Part shown: positions 8,369 to 17,188 of the stretch, in pieces | Numbering within the stretch: position 1 is the first letter of the stretch | Layout: each line of letters begins with the position of its first letter | NCBI GenBank assembly: GCA_902588585.1 | Contig: CACIPQ010000002.1 | Span: 113,670-177,669 of the forward strand | From: an uncultured Pelagibacteraceae bacterium | Lineage (GTDB): Bacteria; Pseudomonadota; Alphaproteobacteria; Pelagibacterales; Pelagibacteraceae | DNA length: 64,000 nucleotides | Direction of reading: 5' to 3' | Made by a program: the position numbers and the translations under genes | Notes under the pieces: model-generated | The model's input: only the letters and a program-made list of their open reading frames with translations | Told to the model about the DNA's origin: nothing | The model's database searches: none

Positions 8369-8971
8369 ATGCCAAAAATTAATTCATTACTTTGTTTTTT
8401 AGTATTTATATTTCTGCTCAATAATTTTCAGGTAAATGCATCTGAAAATAAGTCTTTAATCTCAATTGGAAGTGACGAAGCAAAAGTAACTGTTAAAGTT
8501 TTTTCTTCTTTAACCTGTCCTCATTGTGCAAATTTTCATTCTAAAATCTTTAATAAGCTAAAAAAAGAATTTATTGATACAAATAATGTTAGGTTTGAAC
8601 ATCATGGTTTTCCCTTAGATTTGGCAGCCTTCAATGCTGAAAAAGTTCTAAGGTGTGTTGAAAACAAAGAAAAAAGATTGGATCTCTTAAGCAAACTTTA
8701 TGAAAAACAAGATAGTTGGGCTAGTGGTTCGGATATTAACAATATTAATACAAAATTGATAAAAATTGCAAACGATTACAACTTAAATGATGATAAAAGT
8801 AGTAATTGTTTAAATAGTGAAAAATTAGAGGATGAAATTTTGGAAGAAAAAATAAATGGAAACAAGAAGTATTCAATAAAATCAACACCAACTGTTTTTA
8901 TTAATGAAAAGAAATACGAAGGAGAGCATAATTATAATGATTTTAAAAAGGCAATAAAAAAATTTCTATAA
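8369..8971 (+). CDS. DsbA-family thiol:disulfide oxidoreductase
   Basis: About 200 residues with an N-terminal signal peptide (hydrophobic stretch ending near NNFQVNAS) and a thioredoxin-fold domain with active site TCPHC. The sequence around it (VKVFSSLTCPHCANFH), FEHHGFPLD and the cis-Pro loop SIKSTPTVFIN are typical of the DsbA/Com1 group. It would oxidise cysteines of exported proteins in the periplasm. The frame opens at 8339 inside the DUF721 gene; the ATG at 8369 is preferred because it places the signal peptide at the true N-terminus and avoids the overlap. smc follows after 6 nt. Confidence 0.87.
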   Translation: MPKINSLLCFLVFIFLLNNFQVNASENKSLISIGSDEAKVTVKVFSSLTCPHCANFHSKIFNKLKKEFIDTNNVRFEHHGFPLDLAAFNAEKVLRCVENKEKRLDLLSKLYEKQDSWASGSDINNINTKLIKIANDYNLNDDKSSNCLNSEKLEDEILEEKINGNKKYSIKSTPTVFINEKKYEGEHNYNDFKKAIKKFL

Positions 8972-8977
8972 TAAATT

Positions 8978-11416
8978 ATGAAGTTTAAAAAATTAGAGCT
9001 ATCTGGATTTAAATCATTTTTTGATAAAACAACTTTTTTTATTGAGGAAGGACTAACTGGAATTGTTGGGCCGAATGGATGCGGCAAATCAAATATTGTT
9101 GAGGCTTTAAGATGGTGCATGGGAGAAACATCAGCTAAAAGCATGCGGGGTTCTGGAATGGAAGACGTTATTTTCTCTGGAACCTCAAATAGACCACAAA
9201 AAAATATTTCTGAAGTTTCTATAACTATAGATAATTCTAGCAAACAAGGTCAGGGTCAATACATAGAGCTAGACGAAATTCATATTAAAAGAAGAATTGA
9301 GCGCGAAAAGGGCTCAAAATATTTTATGAACGGAAAAGAAGTTAGGGCAAAAGACGCACAAACTTTTTTTGCAGATTTATCAACCGGAGCACATTCGCCA
9401 TCTCTGATTAGTCAAGGCAAAATAGGAATGATAGTAACTGCAAAACCTTCTGAAAGAAAATCTGTTCTTGAAGAAGCTGCTGGAATTTCTGGTATACACA
9501 TAAGACGACATGAGGCAGAAACAAGACTTAATGCTGCAGAAAACAATCTGAAAAGAGCAGATGAATTAAAAAAACAACAAGAAAAACAATTGGATAATTT
9601 AAAAAAACAAGCTGAAGAAGCAACAAGATATAGAGAAATTTCACAAAAAATAAAATCTATTGAGGCGGGATTATACTATTTAAAAATTCAGGATATAGAA
9701 AAAGAAAAAAATGAAATTAAAGAAAAATCTGTTGAAATAGATAATGAGATAAAATCTATAAAAATAGAAATTCAACATAACAACAGTTTGGTTGAAGAAG
9801 AAAATAAGAAACTTGAACCGTTAAAAGATAAAAAAATTGAAAATCTTTCTAAACTTCAAAAAATAAATTTGGAAGTAACAAATTTAGAGGAAGAAGAAAA
9901 GAGAATTAAAGATTTAAATAATAAACTCTTGGGGAATATAAAGACTATCGACTCTGATCTGGAAAGAGAGAAAAGCATATCGCTTGATTCGTCACTAAAT
10001 GAAAAAAGAATTTTAGAAGAAAAAAATGAACTGCTGAAAACAGAAAAAGAACTTTTTGAAACAGAGTCACGTTCTAAAACAGATCTTGATTCAGCAAATC
10101 ATAAATTGAAAGAGCTTCAAAAAAATTTAAATAATTTAATAAGTGAGATTGAAACCTATATAGACTCTGACAGAAAACTTACAAAAGATATTTTTGAAGA
10201 ATTAAAGACTCTGGTTAACAAAATCACATCATCTCAAGAAGAATACGCTATATACTTTGGAAAAAATGAAACGATCAAAAGTGATTCGATAAAAAGAAAA
10301 GAAAGAATTAAAAATATTGATCAAGAATTAGAAAATTGGAAAGATTTAAAACTCAATTCTGAAAAAATGATTTTAGAATTGGCAGACAGAAGAAAAAAAA
10401 TATCAATAGAATTAGAAGAGAATCAAAAAAATCCTGAAAAAATTGCTATAAGCAAAGGTCAAAACCTACAAAATTTAGAAAATACAAAAAAACAAAATGA
10501 AGAACTGGAAATTGAAATACATAACGCAGAAGAAAAGTATAATTCTATTAATGAAAATTTAAAATCTGTGCAGGAAAAATTCGCTGTTTTAAGAGAAAAT
10601 AAGGCAAGGTTTGAAGCTACGGTTGAGGGTATTGATCAAAGAAAAATGGATTTAATTTATGTAGTTAAAAAAGAACTAAAAGTAGAAAATGTCAATAATT
10701 TACTTTCAATTACTGGTTTTGATAATCCTGACCAATTACCTTCTGTTGATGAGCAAGAAAAAAGGTTAGCGGAAATGAAAAAGAGTAGAGAAGCATTAGG
10801 TTCTGTAAACTTAAGGGCAGATTTAGAAACAGAAAAGTTTAAAGTTACAATTAAAAAAATGGAGGATGATAGGGCTGACTTGGTCTCAGCAATTGTCAAA
10901 TTAAAATCAAGTATAAATGAATTAAACCAAAAAGGTCGTGAAAGACTTCTGGATGCTTTCTCAAAAATAAATAAAAAATTTAACGAAGTTTATGTAAAAC
11001 TATTTAACGGAGGTAATGCCAAACTCGAACTTGTCGACTCTGACGATCCTCTTGAGGCAGGCCTGGAAATGCTTGTCTCACCACCTGGAAAAAGATTGCA
11101 ATCAATCACACTTTTGTCCGGAGGGGAACAGGCCTTAACTGCTCTATCTTTGATTTTTGCTATCTTTTTAACAAACCCATCACCAATTTGTGTGTTGGAT
11201 GAAGTCGATGCTCCATTAGATGATGCAAACGTATCTCGTTTTTGTTCCTTGCTAGATGAGCTAAATTCAATTACGAAAACAAAATTTGTAATCATAACGC
11301 ATCATGCATTGACTATGTCAAAAATGAACAGGCTTTACGGCGTCACAATGCCTGAAAAGGGAATTAGTAAATTAGTAGCAGTGAATTTAGAGAAAGCAGA
11401 AGAGCTGGTTGCTTAA
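8978..11416 (+). CDS. smc: SMC-family chromosome segregation ATPase, short form without a recognisable hinge
   Basis: 812 residues against about 1150-1200 for bacterial SMC. The head is intact: Walker A GPNGCGKSN at 31-39, the SMC-type GMEDVIFSGT segment, ISQGKIG.IV Q-loop region, signature LLSGGEQALTALSL from 712, Walker B ICVLDEVDAPLDD at about 736-748 and the THH switch. Residues about 165-690 are almost entirely charged heptad-like coiled coil; I find no glycine-rich hinge domain in the middle (around residues 370-430). The frame is uninterrupted, so this is not a frameshift. Chromosome organisation is the likely role; dimerisation must differ from canonical SMC. atpI follows after 6 nt. 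Confidence 0.85.
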   Translation: MKFKKLELSGFKSFFDKTTFFIEEGLTGIVGPNGCGKSNIVEALRWCMGETSAKSMRGSGMEDVIFSGTSNRPQKNISEVSITIDNSSKQGQGQYIELDEIHIKRRIEREKGSKYFMNGKEVRAKDAQTFFADLSTGAHSPSLISQGKIGMIVTAKPSERKSVLEEAAGISGIHIRRHEAETRLNAAENNLKRADELKKQQEKQLDNLKKQAEEATRYREISQKIKSIEAGLYYLKIQDIEKEKNEIKEKSVEIDNEIKSIKIEIQHNNSLVEEENKKLEPLKDKKIENLSKLQKINLEVTNLEEEEKRIKDLNNKLLGNIKTIDSDLEREKSISLDSSLNEKRILEEKNELLKTEKELFETESRSKTDLDSANHKLKELQKNLNNLISEIETYIDSDRKLTKDIFEELKTLVNKITSSQEEYAIYFGKNETIKSDSIKRKERIKNIDQELENWKDLKLNSEKMILELADRRKKISIELEENQKNPEKIAISKGQNLQNLENTKKQNEELEIEIHNAEEKYNSINENLKSVQEKFAVLRENKARFEATVEGIDQRKMDLIYVVKKELKVENVNNLLSITGFDNPDQLPSVDEQEKRLAEMKKSREALGSVNLRADLETEKFKVTIKKMEDDRADLVSAIVKLKSSINELNQKGRERLLDAFSKINKKFNEVYVKLFNGGNAKLELVDSDDPLEAGLEMLVSPPGKRLQSITLLSGGEQALTALSLIFAIFLTNPSPICVLDEVDAPLDDANVSRFCSLLDELNSITKTKFVIITHHALTMSKMNRLYGVTMPEKGISKLVAVNLEKAEELVA

Positions 11417-11422
11417 TGACCA

Positions 11423-11704
11423 ATGAATAATCCCGAAGATTTAGAAACTCGCCTTAAAATTGCAAAATCAAAATTGCAAAATAAAGAAATAAAAGACTCC
11501 GGAGAAAAAGGGGTTTTTCTTGGAAATGCATTTAAACTTGGAACCGAACTTGTTGCCGCAGTTGCGGTTGGAGTAATTATTGGGTTTATTTTGGATAACT
11601 GGTTTGGTACTAAACCAATATTAATAATTGTTTTCTTTATTTTTGGTTCTGCAGCTGGAATTTTGAATGTAATTAAGGCTGCAAAAAGAATGCAAAAAAA
11701 ATAG
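11423..11704 (+). CDS. atpI: F0F1 ATP synthase assembly protein AtpI family
   Basis: 93 residues with a charged N-terminus (about 40 residues) and two membrane helices (LVAAVAVGVIIGFILDNWFG and the segment from PILIIVFFIFG). The GxxxGxxxD pattern in the first helix and the position directly before atpB identify the AtpI/AtpZ family, which aids c-ring assembly and may carry Mg2+. It is the first gene of the F0 operon and begins 6 nt after smc, so smc and atp genes may share a transcript. Confidence 0.88.
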   Translation: MNNPEDLETRLKIAKSKLQNKEIKDSGEKGVFLGNAFKLGTELVAAVAVGVIIGFILDNWFGTKPILIIVFFIFGSAAGILNVIKAAKRMQKK

Positions 11705-11714
11705 GAGTTAAGTT

Positions 11715-12449
11715 ATGGCCGCAAATCCGATGCATCAATTTAATGTCCACAAAATTGGACCAGAAATAAAAATAGGTGGAATAGATTTATCATTTACAAA
11801 CGCTAGTCTTTTTATGTTATTCAGTGCCGCGTTGATATTAATATTTTTGTTATTTGGAACTAAAGAGAAAAAAATAGTTCCTAGTAAAATTCAACTAATA
11901 TCAGAAATGTTATACAATTTTGTTGCTAAGATGATCAGCGACACCGCTGGTAAAAAAGCAAAGCCATATTTTTCTTTTATTTTTAGTTTGTTTATTTTTA
12001 TATTGTTTTGCAACATGATTGGTATGCTGCCATATTCTTTCACTGTTACCAGTCACATAATTGTAACTTTAGCCTTTGCGGTATTTATTTTTGTTGGTGT
12101 AACTATTTTGGGTTTTGTAATTCATGGATTTAAATATTTAAAAATATTTGTACCAAGTGGTGTTCCTGCGGTCTTGTTGCCAATAATAATGGTAATTGAA
12201 ATTATTTCATATTTAAGTAGACCAATCAGTTTATCCGTTAGATTATTTGCCAACATGATGGCAGGTCATACTATGCTAAAAGTTTTTGGTGGATTTGTAA
12301 TCAGTCTTGGATTGGTTGCAGGATGGCTACCACTAACTTTTTCAATTGCTTTAACCGGATTAGAAATATTAGTGGCATTTTTGCAAGCTTATGTTTTTGC
12401 AATTTTAACATGCATCTATTTGAATGACGCATTAAATTTACATCACTAA
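11715..12449 (+). CDS. atpB: ATP synthase F0 subunit a
   Basis: 244-residue integral membrane protein forming the proton half-channels against the c ring. The essential Arg lies in SRPISLSVRLFANMMAGHTML (residues about 169-188), and the C-terminal segment LEILVAFLQAYVFAILTCIYL carries the conserved Gln-Ala-Tyr-Val-Phe motif. A Shine-Dalgarno-like AGGAG stands before the ATG. It is placed between atpI and atpE, the usual alphaproteobacterial F0 order. Confidence 0.97.
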   Translation: MAANPMHQFNVHKIGPEIKIGGIDLSFTNASLFMLFSAALILIFLLFGTKEKKIVPSKIQLISEMLYNFVAKMISDTAGKKAKPYFSFIFSLFIFILFCNMIGMLPYSFTVTSHIIVTLAFAVFIFVGVTILGFVIHGFKYLKIFVPSGVPAVLLPIIMVIEIISYLSRPISLSVRLFANMMAGHTMLKVFGGFVISLGLVAGWLPLTFSIALTGLEILVAFLQAYVFAILTCIYLNDALNLHH

Positions 12450-12471
12450 CAATAATAATGAAGGAGGAAAA

Positions 12472-12699
12472 ATGGAACTAGAAGCAGCAAAAATGATCGG
12501 CGCAGGATTAGCCGCTATTGCTTTGGCTGGAGCTGGTGTAGGTATTGGATTGATATTTGGTAATTATCTATCTGGTGCTATGAGAAACCCATCAGCTGCT
12601 CAAAAACAATTTCCAAATTTACTTTTGGGATTTGCTTTGGCTGAAGCTACTGGTCTTTTTGGATTAGTTGTCGCTCTAATAATACTTTTTGCTTTTTAA
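12472..12699 (+). CDS. atpE: ATP synthase F0 subunit c
   Basis: 75-residue hairpin of two membrane helices that forms the rotor ring. The loop carries RNP (AMRNPSAA), and helix 2 has the ion-binding Glu in FALAEATGLFGLVVAL. I see no clear sodium-binding signature, so a proton-driven ring is expected. It has the strongest Shine-Dalgarno in the operon (AAGGAGG 8 nt before ATG), consistent with the need for 10 or more copies per enzyme. Confidence 0.97.
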   Translation: MELEAAKMIGAGLAAIALAGAGVGIGLIFGNYLSGAMRNPSAAQKQFPNLLLGFALAEATGLFGLVVALIILFAF

Positions 12700-12726
12700 T
12701 TAAATTAAAAGGGAAAAAGAAAGAGA

Positions 12727-13293
12727 ATGAATAAAATTGTAGGTTTTTTAACTTTTCTGTTATTTGCCGCAAACAATCTTTTTGCGGCTGAGTCTGGGAT
12801 GCCTCAGCTTGACCCTACCTATTGGGCTTCCCAAGTTTTTTGGTTAGCAATAATTTTTTCATCAATTTATATTTTGATAGCCAAAATTTTTATACCAAAA
12901 ATTAAAGGCAATATAGATGCAAGGGAAGACAAAATAAGAAAAGATATAGAAGAAGCAAATCTTCTTAAAGAAGAAGCTGACAAAAAACTAAAAGAATATA
13001 ATGTCTTGATCGAAGAGGCCAAGTTAAGTGCTAAAAAAATACTGCTTGATAGTAGAAAAAAGCTAAATGAGGATATTCAAACAAAAAAGGAGCAAGTTGA
13101 AAAAGAAATACAAAAAGAGATTAAAAATGCAGAAAAGGAAATTCAAAAATTAAAAATAAATTCTTCAAGCAAAGTAAATTTAATTTCTGAAGAAATCGTA
13201 TCAAATATAATAAAAGATATTTTTGGAGAAGATCTTAACAAAAGCAGCATAAAAGCCACTGTTTCAGAAATAACAAAAGGATATAAAAATTAA
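12727..13293 (+). CDS. atpF': ATP synthase F0 subunit b'
   Basis: 188 residues. An N-terminal membrane segment (LDPTYWASQVFWLAIIFSSI...) follows a signal-like stretch, and the rest is a long charged coiled coil for the peripheral stalk. The first of two b-type subunits, with a longer N-terminus, is usual for b' in alphaproteobacteria. The paired gene atpF starts 6 nt downstream. Confidence 0.93.
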   Translation: MNKIVGFLTFLLFAANNLFAAESGMPQLDPTYWASQVFWLAIIFSSIYILIAKIFIPKIKGNIDAREDKIRKDIEEANLLKEEADKKLKEYNVLIEEAKLSAKKILLDSRKKLNEDIQTKKEQVEKEIQKEIKNAEKEIQKLKINSSSKVNLISEEIVSNIIKDIFGEDLNKSSIKATVSEITKGYKN

Positions 13294-13298
13294 AAAGT

Positions 13299-13796
13299 AT
13301 GAATATTGACGCTACATTCTGGGTTGCCATATCTTTTGTAATATTTGTTGGAGTATTATTCTACCTCAAAGTGCCGCAAAAAATTTACGATTCGTTAGAT
13401 GAAAGCATAAAAAAAATTAAAAAAGAAATAGACGAAGCTGAAAAATTAAAAGATGAGGCAAAAAATATTCTTAGCGAATATGAAACTAAAATAAGTAAAT
13501 CAAAACAAGAAGTAAATCTTTTGATCAAAAAAGCTCAGAATGAATCTGAAAAAAACATAATAAAAATAAATGAGGAATTTCATAATATTTTTGAAAATAG
13601 AAAAAAAATGGCAGAAGAGAAAATTAAGCAAATGAAAATGCAAGCAATAAAAGATATTAAAAATTCCTCAGTAGATATAGCCATTCAAGCTCTTGAAAAA
13701 ATCATTAAAAATTCAATTGATAAGAAAAAGCTTGATAAAATTTATATTTCAAGCGTTGAGGAAGCAAAAAAAATTTTAAAAAACAAATCTATCTAG
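13299..13796 (+). CDS. atpF: ATP synthase F0 subunit b
   Basis: 165 residues: one N-terminal membrane helix (FWVAISFVIFVGVLFY) and a long amphipathic helix (KIYDSLDESIKKIKKEIDEA...). It pairs with b' to form the asymmetric peripheral stalk. It is the last F0 gene; no F1 genes follow, as expected in alphaproteobacteria where F1 is a separate operon. Only 16 nt separate it from crtI. Confidence 0.94.
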   Translation: MNIDATFWVAISFVIFVGVLFYLKVPQKIYDSLDESIKKIKKEIDEAEKLKDEAKNILSEYETKISKSKQEVNLLIKKAQNESEKNIIKINEEFHNIFENRKKMAEEKIKQMKMQAIKDIKNSSVDIAIQALEKIIKNSIDKKKLDKIYISSVEEAKKILKNKSI

Positions 13797-13812
13797 AGTA
13801 AGATCCAAACAT

Positions 13813-15276
13813 ATGACAAAAAAAGTTATTGTTGTTGGATCAGGTTTTGGCGGCCTGGCCTCGGCTCTTAGACTAAAATCAAAAGGTTACGATGTTTCAA
13901 TTTTTGAAAAACACCCTGATCTTGGTGGTAGGGCAAGAGTTTTTAGAAGAGGGAATTTTATTTTTGATGCAGGACCAACAGTTATAACCGCGCCACATTT
14001 GTTAGATGAACTCTTTGGCTTGTTTGGTAAAGATATTAAAAAATATGTTCGTATAACTCCTTTAAAGCTTTGGTACAGATTTCTTTTTAATGATGGTTCT
14101 AAATTTGATTACTCGGGTGATGAAAAAGCAATGGAAAATGAAATAAAAAAAGTATCCTCTGTAGATATAGATGGTTACAAAAAATTATTGGATTTTACTT
14201 CAAAAATTTTTGATAAGGGTTTTACAGAGCTTGCTTCTGTACCTTTTAATAATTTCTTCTTCATGTCTAAACAAGTCCCTTCTTTGTTAAAACTAAAAAG
14301 CTATCAATCAGTATATTCTTTGGTAAGTAATTTTGTTAAAAATGATAAACTTAGAAGAGTGTTGAGTATGCACCCTTTGCTAGTAGGTGGTAATCCTTTT
14401 ACTACCACTTCGATTTACACTTTAATTTTGTTTTTAGAAAAAAAATGGGGAATTCATTATGCCATTGGCGGAACAGGTAAAATAATAGATGCGCTGGAAA
14501 CTTTAATGAAAGAAGAGGGTATTAAAATATACAAAAATTCTGAGATTGAAGAAATAGTAATAAAAGAAAAAAAAGTTACCGGTATCAAAAGTAAAGGCCA
14601 AATACACAATTGTAACTACCTAATATGTAACTCTGATCCTCCATATGTTTATAGAAATCTAATCAAAAACAAAAAAGATTATAATTTTTTATTTAATTTA
14701 AAATTAAAAAGAATGAACTACTCAATGGGTTTGTTTGTATACTACTTTGGAAGTAAAAAAAAATATGAGAATGTGGCTCACCATACAATATATTTTGGAA
14801 AAAGTTATAAAAAACATTTGCATAAAATTTTTAGTAAAAAAGTTTTATCTGAAGATATAAGTTTTTATCTGCACAGACCTTCTGCTACAGACCCTAATAT
14901 GGCACCTGAAAATCATGATGCTTTTTATGTTTTGGTTCCCGTGCCAAATAATCTTTCTAAAATTAATTGGAAAATAGAGGGAAGTAAATTTAAAAACTTA
15001 GTTATTAAAAAAATGAGCGAAACAGTTTTGCCTAACTTAAAAAATAATATTGTTGAAGACTTCTATTTAACTCCAGACTATTTTGAAAAAGAATTATCAA
15101 CACTTCATGGCTCAGGATTTTCTGTACAACCTCAACTGATGCAGTCTGCCTATTTTAGATTTCATAATCAATCAGAAATATTTAAAAATCTTTATTTTGT
15201 GGGTGCTGGAACTCACCCGGGCGCTGGTGTTCCAGGCGTACTATCGTCTGCAAAAATTTTGGATAAAATTTTATGA
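13813..15276 (+). CDS. crtI: Phytoene desaturase (lycopene-forming)
   Basis: 487 residues, the usual CrtI length. The N-terminus VVGSGFGGLASALRLKSKG is the FAD-binding fold, followed by FEKHPDLGGRARVF and DAGPTVIT. The C-terminal GAGTHPGAGVPGVL is the bacterial phytoene dehydrogenase signature. It would convert phytoene to lycopene. The stop overlaps crtB by 4 nt (ATGA), so the crt genes are coupled. It begins 16 nt after atpF with no obvious terminator between. Confidence 0.95.
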   Translation: MTKKVIVVGSGFGGLASALRLKSKGYDVSIFEKHPDLGGRARVFRRGNFIFDAGPTVITAPHLLDELFGLFGKDIKKYVRITPLKLWYRFLFNDGSKFDYSGDEKAMENEIKKVSSVDIDGYKKLLDFTSKIFDKGFTELASVPFNNFFFMSKQVPSLLKLKSYQSVYSLVSNFVKNDKLRRVLSMHPLLVGGNPFTTTSIYTLILFLEKKWGIHYAIGGTGKIIDALETLMKEEGIKIYKNSEIEEIVIKEKKVTGIKSKGQIHNCNYLICNSDPPYVYRNLIKNKKDYNFLFNLKLKRMNYSMGLFVYYFGSKKKYENVAHHTIYFGKSYKKHLHKIFSKKVLSEDISFYLHRPSATDPNMAPENHDAFYVLVPVPNNLSKINWKIEGSKFKNLVIKKMSETVLPNLKNNIVEDFYLTPDYFEKELSTLHGSGFSVQPQLMQSAYFRFHNQSEIFKNLYFVGAGTHPGAGVPGVLSSAKILDKIL

Positions 15277-16139
15277 TAACTACAAAAAATTATTTGTCAA
15301 TTTATGCTAAATCTTTTAATTGGTCTGGGTTCTTTTTGCCAAAAAAAATTTATTTTAAATGTTCTAAATTATACGATTTTTGTAGAACAATAGATAATAT
15401 TGCGGATCAAAATATTGATTTAAAAATCAAAAAAAAAGAGCTTGAAGAATTTAAAATAAAATTTGAAGAAAAAAACCAAGAAGATTCTGTAATAAAAAAT
15501 ATGTGGGATTTAATGAATGAATCTAATATTTCAAAAAAAATAGTGGACGATCTATTTGATGGTGTAGAGTCTGATCTTAAAGAAGAAGTTAGAATAAAAA
15601 CAGAAAAAGAATTATTGATTTATTCTTACAGAGTTGCTGGAACAGTGGGTTTAATGATGGCAAAAATATTGGGTGTAAATAAAAAAGAGTCCCTACAAAG
15701 AGCAATTGATTTAGGAATTGGAATGCAACTAACAAATATTTCAAGAGATGTTGTTGAAGATGAAAAAAAAAATAGATTTTATTTAATAAAAAATTCAAAA
15801 GATACTATGTTGGATATAAAAAATATCATCTCCAAAGCTGATTCTTTTTATGATAGCTCTTTTGTTGGTATAAAAGACATTCCTTTTAATTGTCGTTTTT
15901 CAATAGTTGTTGCCAGAAGAGTTTATAGACAAATAGGGAAAAAAATCTTACAAAAAAAAGATATTGATAGTTATAAAAAAGCTGGAAAAATTTATGTATC
16001 AAATTTTGGAAAAATAATTCAAACAATTTTTTCTTTGTTAGACTTAATAATACTTTTTTTTATAAAACCAAGAAAATATGAAAAAGAAAATGAGTATAAT
16101 TTGATTGATGAAGATATAGGTTTAAATGAAAGAATTTGA
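15273..16139 (+). CDS. crtB: Phytoene synthase
   Basis: 288 residues. It condenses two geranylgeranyl-PP to phytoene. The first Asp-rich motif is FCRTIDNIADQN and the second NISRDVVEDEKKNRFYL, both typical of trans-isoprenyl squalene/phytoene synthases. It overlaps crtI by 4 nt and crtY by 14 nt. No geranylgeranyl-PP synthase (crtE) is in the window, so the precursor enzyme is encoded elsewhere. Confidence 0.95.
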   Translation: MITTKNYLSIYAKSFNWSGFFLPKKIYFKCSKLYDFCRTIDNIADQNIDLKIKKKELEEFKIKFEEKNQEDSVIKNMWDLMNESNISKKIVDDLFDGVESDLKEEVRIKTEKELLIYSYRVAGTVGLMMAKILGVNKKESLQRAIDLGIGMQLTNISRDVVEDEKKNRFYLIKNSKDTMLDIKNIISKADSFYDSSFVGIKDIPFNCRFSIVVARRVYRQIGKKILQKKDIDSYKKAGKIYVSNFGKIIQTIFSLLDLIILFFIKPRKYEKENEYNLIDEDIGLNERI

Positions 16140-17187
16140 TTATATAATTATTGGTGGCGGATGTGCTGGTTTATCACTGGCTTATGAATTGGATCTTCAT
16201 CAAAAACTAAATAACAAAACACTTGCAATTGTTGAGCCAAGAACAGAATACAAGAGAGATAAAACTTGGTCTTTTTGGAAAGTTAGTGCTCACAATTTTG
16301 AAGACTGTGTTAAGAAAAATTGGAAAGAATTTTCTATAAAAACACCTTTAGATTCTAAAGTTATTAAATGTGATGATTTTCCTTATCAGAGTATAGATAG
16401 TGGACTTTTTTATAATAAAATTAATGAAAAATTAAAAAAAAATAAAAATATCAAATTTTTTAAAAACATTAAGGATTTAAATATTAACAGCTCTTTTATA
16501 TTTAACAGTGTGCCTTCATTACAAGATTCACCGCTAAATCTTTGGCAACATTTTCATGGAATTGAAATTGAAACTAACGCAGAATTTTTTAATGACAACA
16601 CTGTAAATTTAATGGATTTTGATTGTGATCAAAGAAATAACGTTCATTTCTTTTATGTTTTGCCTTTTAGTAAAAATAAAGCAATGATTGAAACCACTTG
16701 GTTATCTAAAAAAGATAGATCTTTAAAAGATTACGAAGCTCAAATAAAAAACTATATTGGTCATTTGGGTTTAAAAGATTATAAAATAAATTTTAAAGAA
16801 GAGGGTGCCATTCCTCTTTTTCATCCTATCAATGATAAAGAAAAGAATAAGATAAATATTGGAACAGCTGGAAGCATGACAAGATTAAGTACTGGTTATA
16901 CATTTCTTAATATACAGGAACATAGTAAATATATAAGAATGAATATTGAAAATATTCAAAACGCAAAAAAATACGAAATAGAAAAAAAATATCAATTTTT
17001 AGATAAAATCTTTTTAAGAGTTTTAAAAAAACATCCAGAAAAAATGCCCTATATATTTTCAGATATGTTCAGTGCTTCTTACAGTACTGCTATTAAATTT
17101 TTATCAAATAAAAGTAATGTTTTGGAAGATTTGTCAATAATTTCTAAAATGCCCAAATGGACATTTATTAAGTCTATTTTTAATTAA
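16126..17187 (+). CDS. crtY: Lycopene beta-cyclase, CrtY type
   Basis: 353 residues. The N-terminal IIGGGCAGLSLAYEL is a dinucleotide-binding motif, and TWSFW, the mid-protein ...FFYVLPFSKNKAMIETTWLS and GTAGSMTRLSTGYTF match the CrtY/CrtL flavin-dependent lycopene cyclase family. It closes both ends of lycopene to give beta-carotene. It starts inside crtB and ends 1 nt before blh, so the whole pathway looks like one translational unit. Confidence 0.93.
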   Translation: MKEFDYIIIGGGCAGLSLAYELDLHQKLNNKTLAIVEPRTEYKRDKTWSFWKVSAHNFEDCVKKNWKEFSIKTPLDSKVIKCDDFPYQSIDSGLFYNKINEKLKKNKNIKFFKNIKDLNINSSFIFNSVPSLQDSPLNLWQHFHGIEIETNAEFFNDNTVNLMDFDCDQRNNVHFFYVLPFSKNKAMIETTWLSKKDRSLKDYEAQIKNYIGHLGLKDYKINFKEEGAIPLFHPINDKEKNKINIGTAGSMTRLSTGYTFLNIQEHSKYIRMNIENIQNAKKYEIEKKYQFLDKIFLRVLKKHPEKMPYIFSDMFSASYSTAIKFLSNKSNVLEDLSIISKMPKWTFIKSIFN

Positions 17188-17188
17188 A

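Noticed and set aside
8978..11416. SMC as a frameshifted or truncated pseudogene
   Set aside because: The frame is open from head to head with both ATPase halves and no stop or codon-usage break.
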